Shown here piece after piece: positions 47,705 to 59,448 of a stretch of DNA of 64,000 bases (its first letter is position 1; each line of letters begins with the position of its first letter). The DNA is from Viola odorata (lineage: Eukaryota > Streptophyta > Magnoliopsida > Malpighiales > Violaceae). The notes under the pieces were generated by a model. The model was not told the origin of the DNA and did no database searches. It saw nothing but the letters and a program-made list of their open reading frames with translations. The stretch spans positions 50,674,377-50,738,376 of the forward strand of contig OY829541.1 of assembly GCA_963691705.1 (NCBI GenBank), in the 5' to 3' direction. The position numbers and the translations under genes were made by a program.

Positions 47705-48293
47705 CTAATGGAAACCTGGTACAAGGATGTGCAACATTAGAATGAATGTCCTTTCATCCACACCATTTGTAAACTTCCAACGTTCAGCAGTTGGAAGTTT
47801 GTTAAGGTCAAAATCCCTCACCTCAATGACATCATTGTTTGAAATTTGTGCTTTCCCTTCATCAACACCAACAAAAGGTATTTCATTCAAATTAAAATTT
47901 CGCATCCCATCAACTCTCGGAGATGAAGGTGGCGAAATTTCCATAATTGGTAACTCGTTGAGATCAAAAGGGAAAGGGGGCTTTGATTTCCTTACCTCAA
48001 TCTCACTAACCCTAGGAAATACATCAATCGTCGTTGTGCTCTTCATTTGATTCTCCGTCGTTGACCTTCAACCTTGAGCTCTCTTCTTGCCCGGTGACGC
48101 CCTCCATAAATGCGCCCTTCTCGTCTTTTTCAAGCGTGTCCTCCACAATTTCGTCAGATATGGTTTTCTCATTTTTACTGAAACCCATACCTGCGTCGTC
48201 GGCGATAATGGAGTCCGGCACAAACATGTAACAGTCGCTATCAAAATCAATAATGCCTTCGTCCTGTGAATCCTGAAAATAAACTCCCTCCAT
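47705..48293 (-). CDS. Antisense acidic protein with DLNxxP motifs, inside mariner element
   Basis: Two overlapping minus-strand frames. 48024-48293 (89 residues) is acidic (DSQDEGIIDFDSDCYMF, EEIVEDTLEKDEKG-like). 47705-48046 (113 residues) begins MKSTTTIDVFPRVSE and has PFDLNELP, NFNLNEIP and DFDLNKLP spaced about 20-30 residues apart. A one- or two-base slip near 48030-48046 could have joined them into one protein of about 190 residues. DLNxxP is one of the two known EAR repression motif types that recruit TOPLESS/SAP18-type co-repressors; two of the three copies are exact. A related FNLNQLP occurs at the transposase amino terminus at the other end of the element. The function is unknown, and it may be a second element gene or captured host sequence. 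Confidence 0.5.
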
Positions 48294-48560
48294 TTTGAGT
48301 GAATAGTGATTTCAGGTGAGAGAAACGACAGTGAGAAATTTGGAGATTTTGGAAGAAGAGGGAAGTTGTGTTGTGGAAATTAGAATCACTCAGCCTTTTC
48401 TTTCCTTTGAATTTCGTTTCCCTCAAAAAATTTGTATGACAAGTCGGTTTTTTCATAAACGACACGTCGTCTGAGTGACAAAAGGAGTAATAATAAGGGA
48501 GGGAAACGGCAAAACATGCAAGGCGTCAGTTAATTCGCTTAACGTGTTTTAAGCCTAAAT

Positions 48561-48587
48561 ACGTCAAATAAATAAAGTTGGAGGGAG
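48561..48587 (-). repeat. Right terminal inverted repeat of the mariner element
   Basis: Read on the minus strand it begins CTCCCTCCAACTTTATTTAT. It is followed outward by TA at 48588-48589. Confidence 0.9.
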
Positions 48588-51237
48588 TAATTCATTTGTC
48601 ACCTAGCATGTGACATGTATTCTCTTTTTTTCTTAGTTAGTTAATCGTTGCTTTAATTATCAAGATTAGCGCGATAGAATGCATCTAACGTGTTTATATA
48701 TCGATGGTGAGATATTTTTGACATGTCACTAAAACACTTAATACAAATTTGTTTTTCAAGATTAGATAAAGATGAATAGTCAAAGAATATATAGTTCATT
48801 GATTGTTTTACCGATAATAAAAGTATTAAAATCTCGAGTTCGAGTCTCACCTCTATTCATAAAAATAAAAAAAATTAAATAGACACCCAATAGATAGGTC
48901 GGATTATCATCTCAGTTAACTATTATGATTAATCGAGAGTGTAATGCTCTAATTCATCCTACCTAAACGCAACAATGAACATTTACATCAATAATCAAAC
49001 TAACCTAAACCTCTCTCTTTCGATCATAAAGAAATGGAATGATTGAAGGAGATCGATTAGGAATACCTAAGAAATGGAAATCGAAAAGTAGGAAACGTGA
49101 ATGAGTGCCAATCTAGCCAGGTTTCATTCGCTATTAATTTCTTGGTTGAATTAGGTCCACTCCTCTATCCCTTCATATAATTCACGCAAGCTCGATACTG
49201 ACATTTTTTTTTGATAGACAACCTAATTGGTATGGCACAACATTTTATCATTTTGCATCTCTCAACATCTCCATTCAGTGTCGACAATTCTTTTCCATTG
49301 TTTGTCTTCATTAAAACATGTTTAATTATTTTATTGGACCACAATTTTTTCCACAAATTAGTAGCACCCGCATTAAAAAATTACTAGAACGTATAATAAA
49401 GGTTAATAGACATGTGTAGAGAGATGGATAGTTTCACATTTCTACGGACATCTCTATACATCTAGCAACCTCTCTAAAAACTTGATCAACACTTTCATAA
49501 ATATTCTAACAAAACACTTTAATGATCCATGCAAATAACTTTTTCAGCAGCAACGCACGCACAATATATAGCTATACTTTCATTTGTCAAGTTATTCTAT
49601 ATCAAACTCATAATCTACCTTATAAAATAGTGCAGGCACGAATTAAATGTACCGCAACTTTTAAACAAAGCTTTCTTATTACTTACAACTAAGAATACAT
49701 GGTTTTTCTTAATATTATATCACAATGTATATTCTTTATAGAAGCTTTAAAATAATAAATTTAAAACCTAACCATTGACCTAACATCCTTCACTATCCCA
49801 GCCTTTATTTTTCTCATGAAATATTAAACAAATTAATCATATCTTCATTTTGTTTTTAAACGAAGGTGACGAGTGACGAGAGATGTGGGGCATTTATGCG
49901 ACTACATCGAAAGGCCACTTACTATTTTTGTTAATAAAGTTTTAATTTAATTAATTATACTTTTTTAATTGTCACCCAACGCTCTAGTCCGTACATTTGG
50001 TCATCCCCTACAAAAAACTCAGAACGCTCATCAATCTTAAAAAAGAATTGAGTTGAATCTTAGACATTAGTGGTTGGAAAACAATTTTAGGTTAGAGTTA
50101 TACGGACAATGGACAATGAAGTTAAGAGGCAACGAGGTTAGAGTTGTTAGAGAGAGATTAAAGCATAAAATATACTTCATATTTTGTCACCATTTGCTTC
50201 CTTGGACCACCGTTCGACCAATTGCTAACATGAATTAGTAAGAGTAGGTCCATCTCGTATCATCAAGAGATTAATTAATTGAGTGTATATATATCTTATA
50301 GTATATAGTAATAATAATAATTTAATTAATTACTACTATATAATAGGTCGGCTTGTTCATGAATCACACCAGGTTTATACTTATTTTATTTTCAGCACGC
50401 GCAGCAACGCAGTGCATATCTCAGTTTATATTTTAATGTTAGGGGTCATATTAGAATGAAATCAAATAGTGTGCCTATAGCTCATATAGCTCAGTAGTGT
50501 TTTAATCAAAAAAATGTAAAACTAGTTAATTATAATTTTTATTTATTAAAAGAAACATGATTTATGAACATTATCAACATGCATAATAGTAATTAGAAAC
50601 CCATCAAGGTTGGTTTTTATATGTTTTTGAAATGTAATCCGCAACCCATCAAGATTCGTCATCTCATTCATAATTTACTAATTATACCCATAATGTTCTA
50701 GAAAAGATATCATTCTGTGTTTTGCTTTTGTGATCATGGGATGCCTTCTTACACAGGTTAGTTATCTTTTAACGGGTGAATATGAGATTCGAAACCGTAA
50801 TCATACTAAAATAATTAGATAAAGATGATGATGATCGAGATAAATGTTACCATAGTCTATCCAGAAGATTAAAGTAACTAAAATATAAATTACATTTTTA
50901 ACTTATAACCATATGTTTGAGTATATGCTGCTGATTCACGAAAGATGCAGTGCTCGTGTTAAGAAATTAGTTACGTAACATTGTTTTTTTTTCCAAAAAG
51001 GTTTCATCAACCACGTGCTTTGAACCTACCCAATTTGGATTATTATTCAAGTGAAATTAATATAGACTATTTTGTTTAATTAATTAGTTGTGATACGGTA
51101 AAATTGGTTAACGCAGTCGCTCCATGTCTTCTGATCTGTATATCATGTTGATGTGTTAGTTCTTGTGCTATAAGTTTGTTTAGTTTGGTCCTTATGGTGG
51201 TACAAATCTTAATGTATTCTAACGCCAATTACTTCAC
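48588..51237. other. Intergenic, AT-rich, no gene seen
   Basis: No open frame carries family motifs. Around 48825-48852 CTCGAGTTCGAGTCTCACC resembles a pol III B box, so an old SINE or tRNA relic may lie at about 48760-48870. The rest is AT-rich spacer with TAATTAATTAAT-type low-complexity stretches (50270-50330). Confidence 0.45.
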
Positions 51238-51877
51238 GTGTCTAAAAAATATTCCACGTTTGTAATTGAGTCAAATGGAACCCTACTTTTGTCAATTTTA
51301 ACCGATCACATTCTATTTTCAAAATTATCTTAAGACCCGTTTGACTATTTCAAAAAATAACCTTCTATTTAGCTAATATAAAATTTTATTTATTAAAAAA
51401 ATGATATAGATTTTTTTTTATCTCTTTCATTATACTAGATAGACGCTAGTGTGAAAAAATTAAAAAAATAAAATTAAACATAAAATCAGGCCAATATACT
51501 CTAAACAAAAATAAATGTTAACTTTGAAATTTAAAAGAGTAAATAAAAATTGGGTATAAGTTATATAAGTTATATAAGTTAATTAACTGTCTGGATTATA
51601 TTAAACCAAATATTAACCATTTTAGAATTTTCAAACAATATAATTTTTTTTGTTGGAAAAATGCTTATGTAACGTCTATTTAGTTTAAGAAGAGAGATTA
51701 AAATTTTTCCATGTCATTTTTTTGATAAATTATTTCCACGTCAGTTAAATTTAAGTTTTTTTTTGAATAACCAAATAAGTTTTAAGACAATTTTAAAAAT
51801 AGGTGTGATCTGTTAAAATTGAAAAATGTAGGGTTCTATTGACTCAATTGCAAATGTGAGGTATTTTCTAGACATTT
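51238..51877. mobile_element. Foldback element with about 120-bp inverted arms
   Basis: Left arm 51238-51360 and right arm 51755-51877 are inverted copies. Examples are TTGAGTCAAATGGAACCCTA against, inverted, TTGAGTCAATAGAACCCTAC, and CAATTTTAACCGATCACATT against CAATTTTAACAGATCACACC. About 390 AT-rich bases lie between. Outer borders may extend further and no target duplication was identified, so the superfamily is undetermined. Confidence 0.65.
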
Positions 51878-52109
51878 GGTACAAAAATGAGGTTGATATT
51901 ATGGTTTTTTCTATTATTTATAGTGTTAATTAGGTCATTCGATCACGTAAAATTTAACGAAAAAATGAATCAATACAAATTGGTATAAATAGAACACGTT
52001 AGAGGTTTTAAAATTAACTTTAATAAATTGAGGACTAAATTGGGAACAACCGATACCTGTGGGGTGAATTTAAACTTTCCCTAAAATACAGCTACCCAAA
52101 CAGCCCCCG

Positions 52110-53432
52110 TTGGCACATAATTTTCACGCCTGTTCACTCACTCTCCCTCCATTTTGTTTTTACTCATCACCTGAAAAGAAATTAAAAAAACGAAGAAAAA
52201 GGGAAGAAAATAAAAAAAGAAAAAGAAATACCAGTGCTGCTGGTATTTATGCTTACTCACAACACACTACCTCCTCCTCATTCACGCGAAAATCCTCCTG
52301 TGTTCCGTAACCTGTTTGCAAAAAACTTGTCTTGCAGCACTACTCCACACGTACTCCCTTTCTTTGGCTTCATTTTCTCAGTATCTTCTGCTCTTTGACA
52401 TCTTGCATTTTCTGTGCGCTTTCTCTTTCAGGTCATGTAACTCTGCACCTGTCCTTACATTCACAACTAAAGCTTCCGTCTTGTTCCTTAAAAGGGTCTC
52501 TTTTGATTAATGTAACTTTGTGGAAAGTTTTCATTGATGCCCATCTCGTTAAAACTGTTCTGAATCGATCTTCTGCTGTGATTTCTATCATGGGTTGTCG
52601 TTAATCTTCTCGTCTAGACACATGTTGTTCACTGTCTTTGGAATTTTCAAGGCTTTCATTTGAGTTCTTTTAATGCCCATTTGGTTTCAAATTGTCCAAA
52701 ACAGTTAAAAAAATGCAGTCTTTCATGATGGGTCTTCGTTAGTTTGTAAGTTTTTGCTCTTTGAGTATAATTTCTTTTGAGCTTGACTTGAATTTGGCTC
52801 GTTTTCAGCTTCTGGTAGAACATGTAATTTTAATCTTTCAACCACATTGATTTGCTTTTTTGGCGGGGCATTGCTGATGAACAGAAGTGTTTTTTCTATA
52901 ATGAAGTAAAAATTCGGTGTTAATGGATCTAAATTTCATGGGATTGAAACGCTAATAGGATCTGAACACATGGAGAGCATCTGTTTTTTCCCTTAATTTT
53001 GAGAGTTCTATTCACTATGGATTCCATACGCTAACATCTTTCATTCTTAAGGGATACAATGGAATTTAAGTGATTATATTCATTGCTAACTGATATTCTT
53101 TTGTCCTTGATATAAAATACACCAGTATCATTCTTTATATAGTAGCTCAAATGGAAGATTCTTCAACTGTATATAGCTTACTTTTAGGTTTAACACATTT
53201 TACAAATGGTTAGTTTAGGAGTACATTTCTGCCCTTCTTCTGGTCCATCTGTCCGTTGGTCCCAATTGGTATCTTCAGCTATGGAAGTTTAGCTACCATA
53301 TTTGCCTCTCGAGTTGTCTAAATCCTGTTTTGAGTCTGTTATTTTGTGTTCTATCTTGGTTAGCTGTTTGTTGAAATCCTTTTTTAAGAGTCTGTTTCAC
53401 TCCTTCATATTTACCGTAACTTTTGAGTTAAC
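52110..53432 (+). promoter_or_regulatory. BOR gene leader with AUG-stop mini-uORFs
   Basis: The stretch before the borate exporter start contains ATGTAA at 52435-52440, 52510-52515 and 52822-52827, plus other short uORFs (for example ATGCCCATCTCG.. from about 52538). In Arabidopsis, AUGUAA in the NIP5;1 leader and uORFs in the BOR1 leader mediate boron-dependent control of translation and mRNA stability. Part of this stretch may be intronic: a TTTCTCTTTCAG acceptor-like signal abuts 52432. Which of the three survive in mature mRNA is not known from sequence. The leader start is guessed at about 52110-52150. Confidence 0.45.
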
Positions 53433-56400
53433 ATGGAGGAAACATTTGTTCCCTTCCGTGGAATAAAAAACGATCTCAAAGGAAGAATTTTGTGTTATAA
53501 GCAAGACTGGACAGGTGGCTTGCGAGCCGGAATTAGGTTTGTGATTCTTCTTGTTTATCTTAATCGAAAGTACTATAGTGTTAGTATCTAATTGTAAGGA
53601 ATTTGAATATGCATGTGAATTATCAGGAGAATATTGTTCTTTGGTGATGATGGTAAAATGCAGATATGCGGTGTGTTTAAAAATTGTTCTTATAAAAATG
53701 ACAGCCATTATTTCCTTTCATTAGGATCCTCGCTCCGACAACATATATATTCTTCGCTTCAGCAATTCCAGTGATATCCTTTGGAGAGCAGCTGGAGAGG
53801 AGTACAGGTCCATTAGCTTTTTATGTTTTTACTGTCCTTTTATTCACACTTCAGTCATCATCTGCCTTGACATGAGATTTTGATCACATGTTACAGATGG
53901 AACTTTGACAGCAGTGCAAACTCTGGCATCAACAGCCCTCTGTGGCGTTATACATTCAGTTTTTGGGGGACAGCCCCTGCTCATACTAGGGGTTGCTGAG
54001 CCAACAGTACTGATGTATACATTTATGTTTAACTTTGCAAAGGATCGGAAGGACTTGGGGCCAAAGCTATTCTTAGCCTGGACAGGATGGTATTATTTAA
54101 GCATTCTTTGATTAGCTGATATTGATGGAGTAATTTTCTGGTGACACTAAAATATTTCATTAACTTGGGTGACAGGGTCTGTGTTTGGGCGGCCTTGTTG
54201 CTCTTCTTGCTAGCAGTTTTGGGTGCATGCTCTATAATCAACAGATTTACACGTATAGCGGGTGAATTGTTTGGTCTGCTTATTGCAATGCTCTTCATGC
54301 AGCAAGCCATAAGGGTCAGTAACCGTAATGTGTTCACTTTTTTTTTTTGCTGTAGACACACATAAGGGATTCAAATGTTTTTCTTCAAAAAACTACATTT
54401 AAGTAGAGGCCAATTTTCATTTCTTCATTGATTGTGAAGGTCCTTCTTTTTTACAAGCGTTTTTCTGCACAGTACCATGACAGCCCACTAGCATCAGTAG
54501 AAACTCCTTCATCCCACTTTAAATGTATGAATTTGATCCTACAGGGAGTTATAGAGGAGTTCGGCATACCCCAGAGGGAAAATCCTAATCAGACTGCACT
54601 GCAATCATCTTGGCGATTTGCTAATGGAATGTTTGCGCTGGTTCTGTCCTTTGGCCTTCTTCTGACTGCACTGAAGAGCCGGAAAGCTAGATCATGGCGT
54701 TATGGGGCAGGTAGAGGAGTTATTTCAAAGTCTTAAATAAGTCTCACATCTGTTGCTTTATGTTTCGTTATCATTGTTGTATTGTGGTAGCTTGCATTCT
54801 TTCCAGTAAATTGGTTAACCACATTTCATTTAGTTTTCTGTGCTTGTAGAAAACTTCATGATCAGCTCTGTAACTATTATTAACCATTCTTACTAATTTA
54901 TTTTCATTCAAAAGGATGGCTACGAGGATTCGTTGCGGACTATGGAGTTCCACTAATGGTACTTGTATGGACTGCTGTATCCTACATACCAGCAAAAGAT
55001 GTTCCAACAGGTATCCCAAGGCGGCTTTACAGTCCAAATCCATGGTCTTCTGGCGCATATTCAAATTGGACAGTTATCAAGGTGAAGCCCAGAGTACAAC
55101 TGTGGTCGAGTGCTTTAACTTATTGTCTAAACAGCACCCTTACTGTGGTTGGTTATGCAGGAAATGGTCAATGTACCTCCTTTATACATAGTCGGAGCAT
55201 TTATTCCTGCAACCATGATTGCTGTGCTCTATTACTTTGATCACAGTGTTGCATCTCAACTTGCACAACAAAAGGAATTCAATTTGAAGAAACCAGCTTC
55301 CTATCATTATGATCTTCTGCTTTTGGGGTTCTTGGTAAGCTGTTGCTCTGAAACATTTGTTATTCCTATAATGGCTCAACTTAAAATCGTCCAGTTAACC
55401 ACAAGCAGTTTTAGACGTGTTGTCTTCTTTGCATTTTTAACTGATCTTATTTACCTGACTAGGTTATACTGTGTGGGCTTATTGGCATCCCCCCGTCAAA
55501 TGGTGTAATTCCACAGTCTCCGATGCATACAAAAAGCTTGGCTACCCTTAAACATCAGGTAATAGTATTAGTCTTTCTACCAGATTCAAAAGTTGGATAT
55601 GGCTTGTACAATATGTGAGGTTTAATGTAAAACTTTTGTAGTTGCGGTCTTCATTAGCCATCAATACTATTTATCTGGTTTTGAAATTCAAGTAGTTTCT
55701 TTCTATAAAAAAGAAGAAGAAAAGGTTCAGATGATGAGACAGTAGGAATATATCAAACCCCTTATTTTTACATTGCTGGGAATCTGGAGCAAACTCTGAC
55801 CTTTTAGTCCACCTTTTTACTGCAAAGCATTCATGAGCTGAATCTTAGTCTGGCTATTTAAAGTAATGCTATTTGAAGTAAGCCATGGCTTAGCTCTTAA
55901 GTGTTAGGATCATCAACATTCTCCGTGAATATCTCTTATGACTAAATAATGATCTTCCCTGTTCCCTAATAAGTGCTTTCTATTCTACAATGGTATAGGT
56001 GCCATTTCATTTTATGTATATATACAGCAAAATTACAAAAATAAAAATAAAAATAAAAAAAATAGCCTAATGTGGCAACGTTTGAATTGTACATCTTACT
56101 TCACTTTATGGCCACATCACTTAAAATGACACCACCCATATTATGCCAGATCAATTGGTATGAAGATTTTGTATTCTTAGTTCTTAAAGCATTTTCCTTG
56201 TTAATTATGTTTCTCATTAAAGATGGACGATTGATTATTTTCCTGTTGGTTTCTTTACTTTTGACAGCTTTTGCGGAACAAACTTGTTGCAACAGCCCGA
56301 AAAAGTATGCGGAAGAATTCAAATCTTGGACAGTTGTACCGAAGCATGCAAGAAGCCTACAATGAAATGCAGACCCCATTAGTCTATCAATTCCCATCCA

Positions 56401-57870
56401 CTTTGGTAGGTTGACGTTCTTATGATGCTTTGTGTTATAAGTGGTTGGTTCCTTTGCATCTTTTCTCCTCACCTTTAATTCAAATAGGGACTAAAAGAGT
56501 TGAAAGAATCCACAATCCAACTGGCATCAAGCACTGGCTACATTGATGCCCCTGTTGATGAGACTGTGTTTGATGTTGATAAAGATGTAGATGATCTTTT
56601 ACCAGTTGAAGTCAAAGAACAACGCTTCAGCAATCTGCTTCAGGCACTTATGGTTGGCTGTTGTGTTGGTGCTATGCCGCTCCTGAAGAAGATCCCAACT
56701 TCAGTTCTTTGGGGCTACTTTGCTTTTATGGCGATCGAAAGTTTGCCAGGGAATCAATTCTGGGAGAGAATATTGTTGCTTTTTACTGCGCCAAGTCGAA
56801 GATACAAGTAAGTTATATATATTGATTTCGCTGGTTAATATTTAATTAGAAGCTAACTAGACGATACATTTGAACTGAGTAGTGATGTTATGATGACTGT
56901 AGTGTAGTCTTTGCAGTGATATTCCTCGGATAATTTAACCATCTGATACCCATTCTTACTCTTCAGGGTGTTGGAGGAGTATCATGCAACCTTCATTGAG
57001 ACGGTCCCCTTTAAAGCTATTGCCACCTTCACCTTGTTCCAGACTACTTACCTGCTTTTGTGCTTTGGAATTACATGGATCCCGTTAGCTGGAGTCCTTT
57101 TTCCTCTTTTGATCATGCTTCTCGTCCCAGTGCGGCAGTACCTGCTCCCTAAGTTTTTCAAGGGAGCCCATCTTCAGGACTTGGATGCTTCAGAATACGA
57201 GGATGCTCCTGCTGTGTCTTACAACATAGCATTTGAAGTAAGTTCACCGCAATCTTCCTTAATGCCAGCTAGGCTTTCATAGAAACGATGTTGGAAGAAA
57301 AAAGTCTGTTTCCCATGGGCTATTAAATGATTTAAATTGCTTTGGTTCTGCATTTGACTATGAACATCTGTATTTAAAAGTGCAACCAATTCAGTGCAAT
57401 TAGCAATTCAGTGCTATGGATCCTAGTCAGGAAAACATATAATTGAGTACCTTTGGACACGTTAATGAATGTATATATGACAGCCGAAAGGGATGCACAC
57501 TTCTAAATATTAAAGTCTTTCTAAAGTTTTGGCATCTAATATGTTGTGCATCTCACAGGATCAGGATAATCAAGCAAGATTTACCAACATTGATGACGGT
57601 GAAATTCTTGATGAAGTTATCACAAGGAGCCGTGGTGAATTCCGTCGCAAGCTGAGTCCCAAAGTGACAAGTTCCACTCCAAATTCATTACAAGATATGA
57701 AACCTTCATATAGTCCACGCGTTACACAGAGGGAGTACAGTCCACGTCTTAGTGATCTGAGGATAGACAGCAGGCACGGATCACCTGGGAAGGGAATTGA
57801 ATTAAAGCAGACTCCCAGTCCTAGGCCATCTAACCTTGGTCAAAGCAATCATAGTTCATCTTCATGTTAA
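53433..57870 (+). CDS. Borate exporter, BOR1 type
   Basis: Twelve coding exons, 720 residues: 53433-53536, 53725-53807, 53897-54089, 54176-54314, 54545-54710, 54915-55081, 55161-55334, 55463-55558, 56268-56405, 56488-56807, 56967-57237, 57559-57870. All introns are GT-AG and all joins keep frame. It starts [19 protein letters not shown], the BOR family signature. Anion-exchanger-like (SLC4) membrane segments include [40 protein letters not shown] and GEPT-like VAEPTVLMY. Between the two halves lie [13 protein letters not shown], with YRSM and YNEM, the YxxPhi sorting signals that direct polar and endocytic traffic in BOR1. The carboxyl tail is hydrophilic and Ser-rich with SP repeats. BOR1 exports borate to xylem at low boron. 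The BOR1/2/3 subgroup is not resolved. Confidence 0.95.
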
Positions 57871-58957
57871 ACTTATTATTCTGGTAAGTTTAGTGGTCAA
57901 TATGCTCGAGAGGTGTTTTCCAAGTTCAAGTAACCAAGTGTTATATTGTCATTGTCTTGTGTCTAACCAAAGAATGTTTGTCCGTGCTTATTGTTATGTA
58001 TCTTCCTATTAGGCTGGGCAGAGTTTATAACAATGAAAATATACTTATTAACCATCTTTTTTCGCTATAATCTTCTTCTTTTCTTCCCTTCATTTTATTT
58101 CTAAGTCTTATCAGTTGGTTGTGAAAGCTTTTTTGAGTGATTCGAGAAAAATGAAAATAACCTTAGCCATGGTCTGCCTAAATGCCTGCTCCAGTGGTCA
58201 GGAACTAAAGTATCAAAACTCAAAAGTAAATGCACTTCAGTCTTCAGTGCTACATGCGTGATTCGTGAACCTATTATTGTGCAACATAAACTTGACATAT
58301 CTTGGCTTCATCTGTTTGTGCTCTCTCTTTTTGCTTCACTTGCTTTTGTCAATGATGTTAAATCATGCAGTATGAGTCCTTGCTTTAACATCATCTAAAA
58401 ATGAGAATGGTAGAAAGTAGAAACCTATCTCTAGGTGGGAGCTGTGTTGTCCAATACGTTTCCTTGTGATAATCTTATTTTCTTTGGATTTAATCATTTC
58501 ACATTTACTGTCTGCATCTCAATCAATGTTTTCTTTATTAGCTTTGCCGTCGCGTTTTTTGGCATGCTTTCAAGTTTAAGGTAGGAATTGGTTTCAATCC
58601 ATGCTGATATTCAAATTACTTAATTGAGCTACCTTTTCCAGTTCTAATTAAGTCATTTGTTTGTTAATTATCAGTCAAAAGTTTCTGATATTCTTCTCAG
58701 AAACTTTTCTGTCACATCTTTATATGCCACTAACATATTTGTGCTCAGTTCTGTTTGCTCTACTGTATAATTAATACACTTGAGATGGGATGAGAGCATC
58801 AGCAACAGTCATTGAGACAGAAGTGAGTGTTTGATGCTAGTGCTATGCGTGCAACTTTCTCCACTATCTCTACTACTCTAAAAGACCATTAGGACCCAAA
58901 TGGTGTTCTTTCTTTAATCTCGTCACTTGCCTTTACTGCATACGTATGACTGATAGA
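57871..58957. other. BOR 3' UTR and intergenic DNA
   Basis: The region after the BOR stop includes AATATACTTATTAACC-type polyadenylation context near 58040. No further gene is seen to 58957. Confidence 0.5.
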
Positions 58958-59186
58958 AATGTGTAACCACTTGGGGAGTGGTCCCAACCCAACCATGTCC
59001 TAAATTGAGTTCCAATAAGAAAAATATTGTTCTCCTTTCTGTTGATTTTTGCATTCTTAATTTTATAACTTGGAATGTGTAACCACTTGGGGAGTGGTCC
59101 CAACCCAACCATGTCCTAAATTGAGTTCTTCCAATAAGAAAAATATTGTTCTCCTTTCTGTTGATTTTTGCATTCTTAATTTTATA
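58958..59186. repeat. 116-bp tandem duplication
   Basis: Copy 1 (58958-59073) and copy 2 (59074-59186) both run AATGTGTAACCACTTGGGGA through GTGGTCCCAACCCAACCATG to CATTCTTAATTTTATA. They differ mainly by a small TTC insertion in copy 2. Copy 2 is interrupted at its last bases by the MITE that follows. Confidence 0.9.
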
Positions 59187-59446
59187 CTCCCTCCGGACAC
59201 AATTAAATGACGTTTTAGAATAGTAAAAATTCGTAGGACAATGATCTTTGATCTTATTTTATTCTACATTGTTTCATTTTTACTCCTAATTTCCACTGAA
59301 ATTACCACACCATCATCAAATTGGGTTGATTCATAAAAAAAAAAAATCATTTGCACAAAATATATGCTTCGGAATATATAAAATGACAAGTATTATGAAC
59401 AGTAAAAATCCGTAGAAAAGTGACAATTATTTGTGTCCAGAGGGAG
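59187..59446. mobile_element. Stowaway-like MITE, 260 bp
   Basis: The ends are CTCCCTCCGGACACAATTAA and, inverted from the right, CTCCCTCTGGACACAAATAA. TA duplications lie at 59185-59186 and 59447-59448. Subterminal AGTAAAAAT(C/T)CGTAG is also inverted. Copy 1 of the neighbouring duplication keeps the uninterrupted target, TTTTATAACTTGG. Confidence 0.9.
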
Positions 59447-59448
59447 TA

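Larger units (their letters stand above)
44198..48587 (+). mobile_element. Mariner-like element with TIRs and TA duplication
   Basis: Left end CCCCCTCCAACTTTATTTAT (44198) and the inverted right end CTCCCTCCAACTTTATTTAT (48587) agree at about 24 of 27 positions. TA lies outside both ends (44196-44197 and 48588-48589). The interior has a broken plant-type mariner transposase on the plus strand (44649-46200), then about 2.4 kb with a tandem repeat and two further coding-like blocks. At 4.39 kb it is long for a mariner element. Mutual consistency of TIR, TSD and transposase family makes the boundaries firm. Confidence 0.92.

Noticed and set aside
53397..53708. 103-codon minus-strand ORF over the BOR start
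   Set aside because: Antisense to the first BOR coding exon and intron, without motifs.
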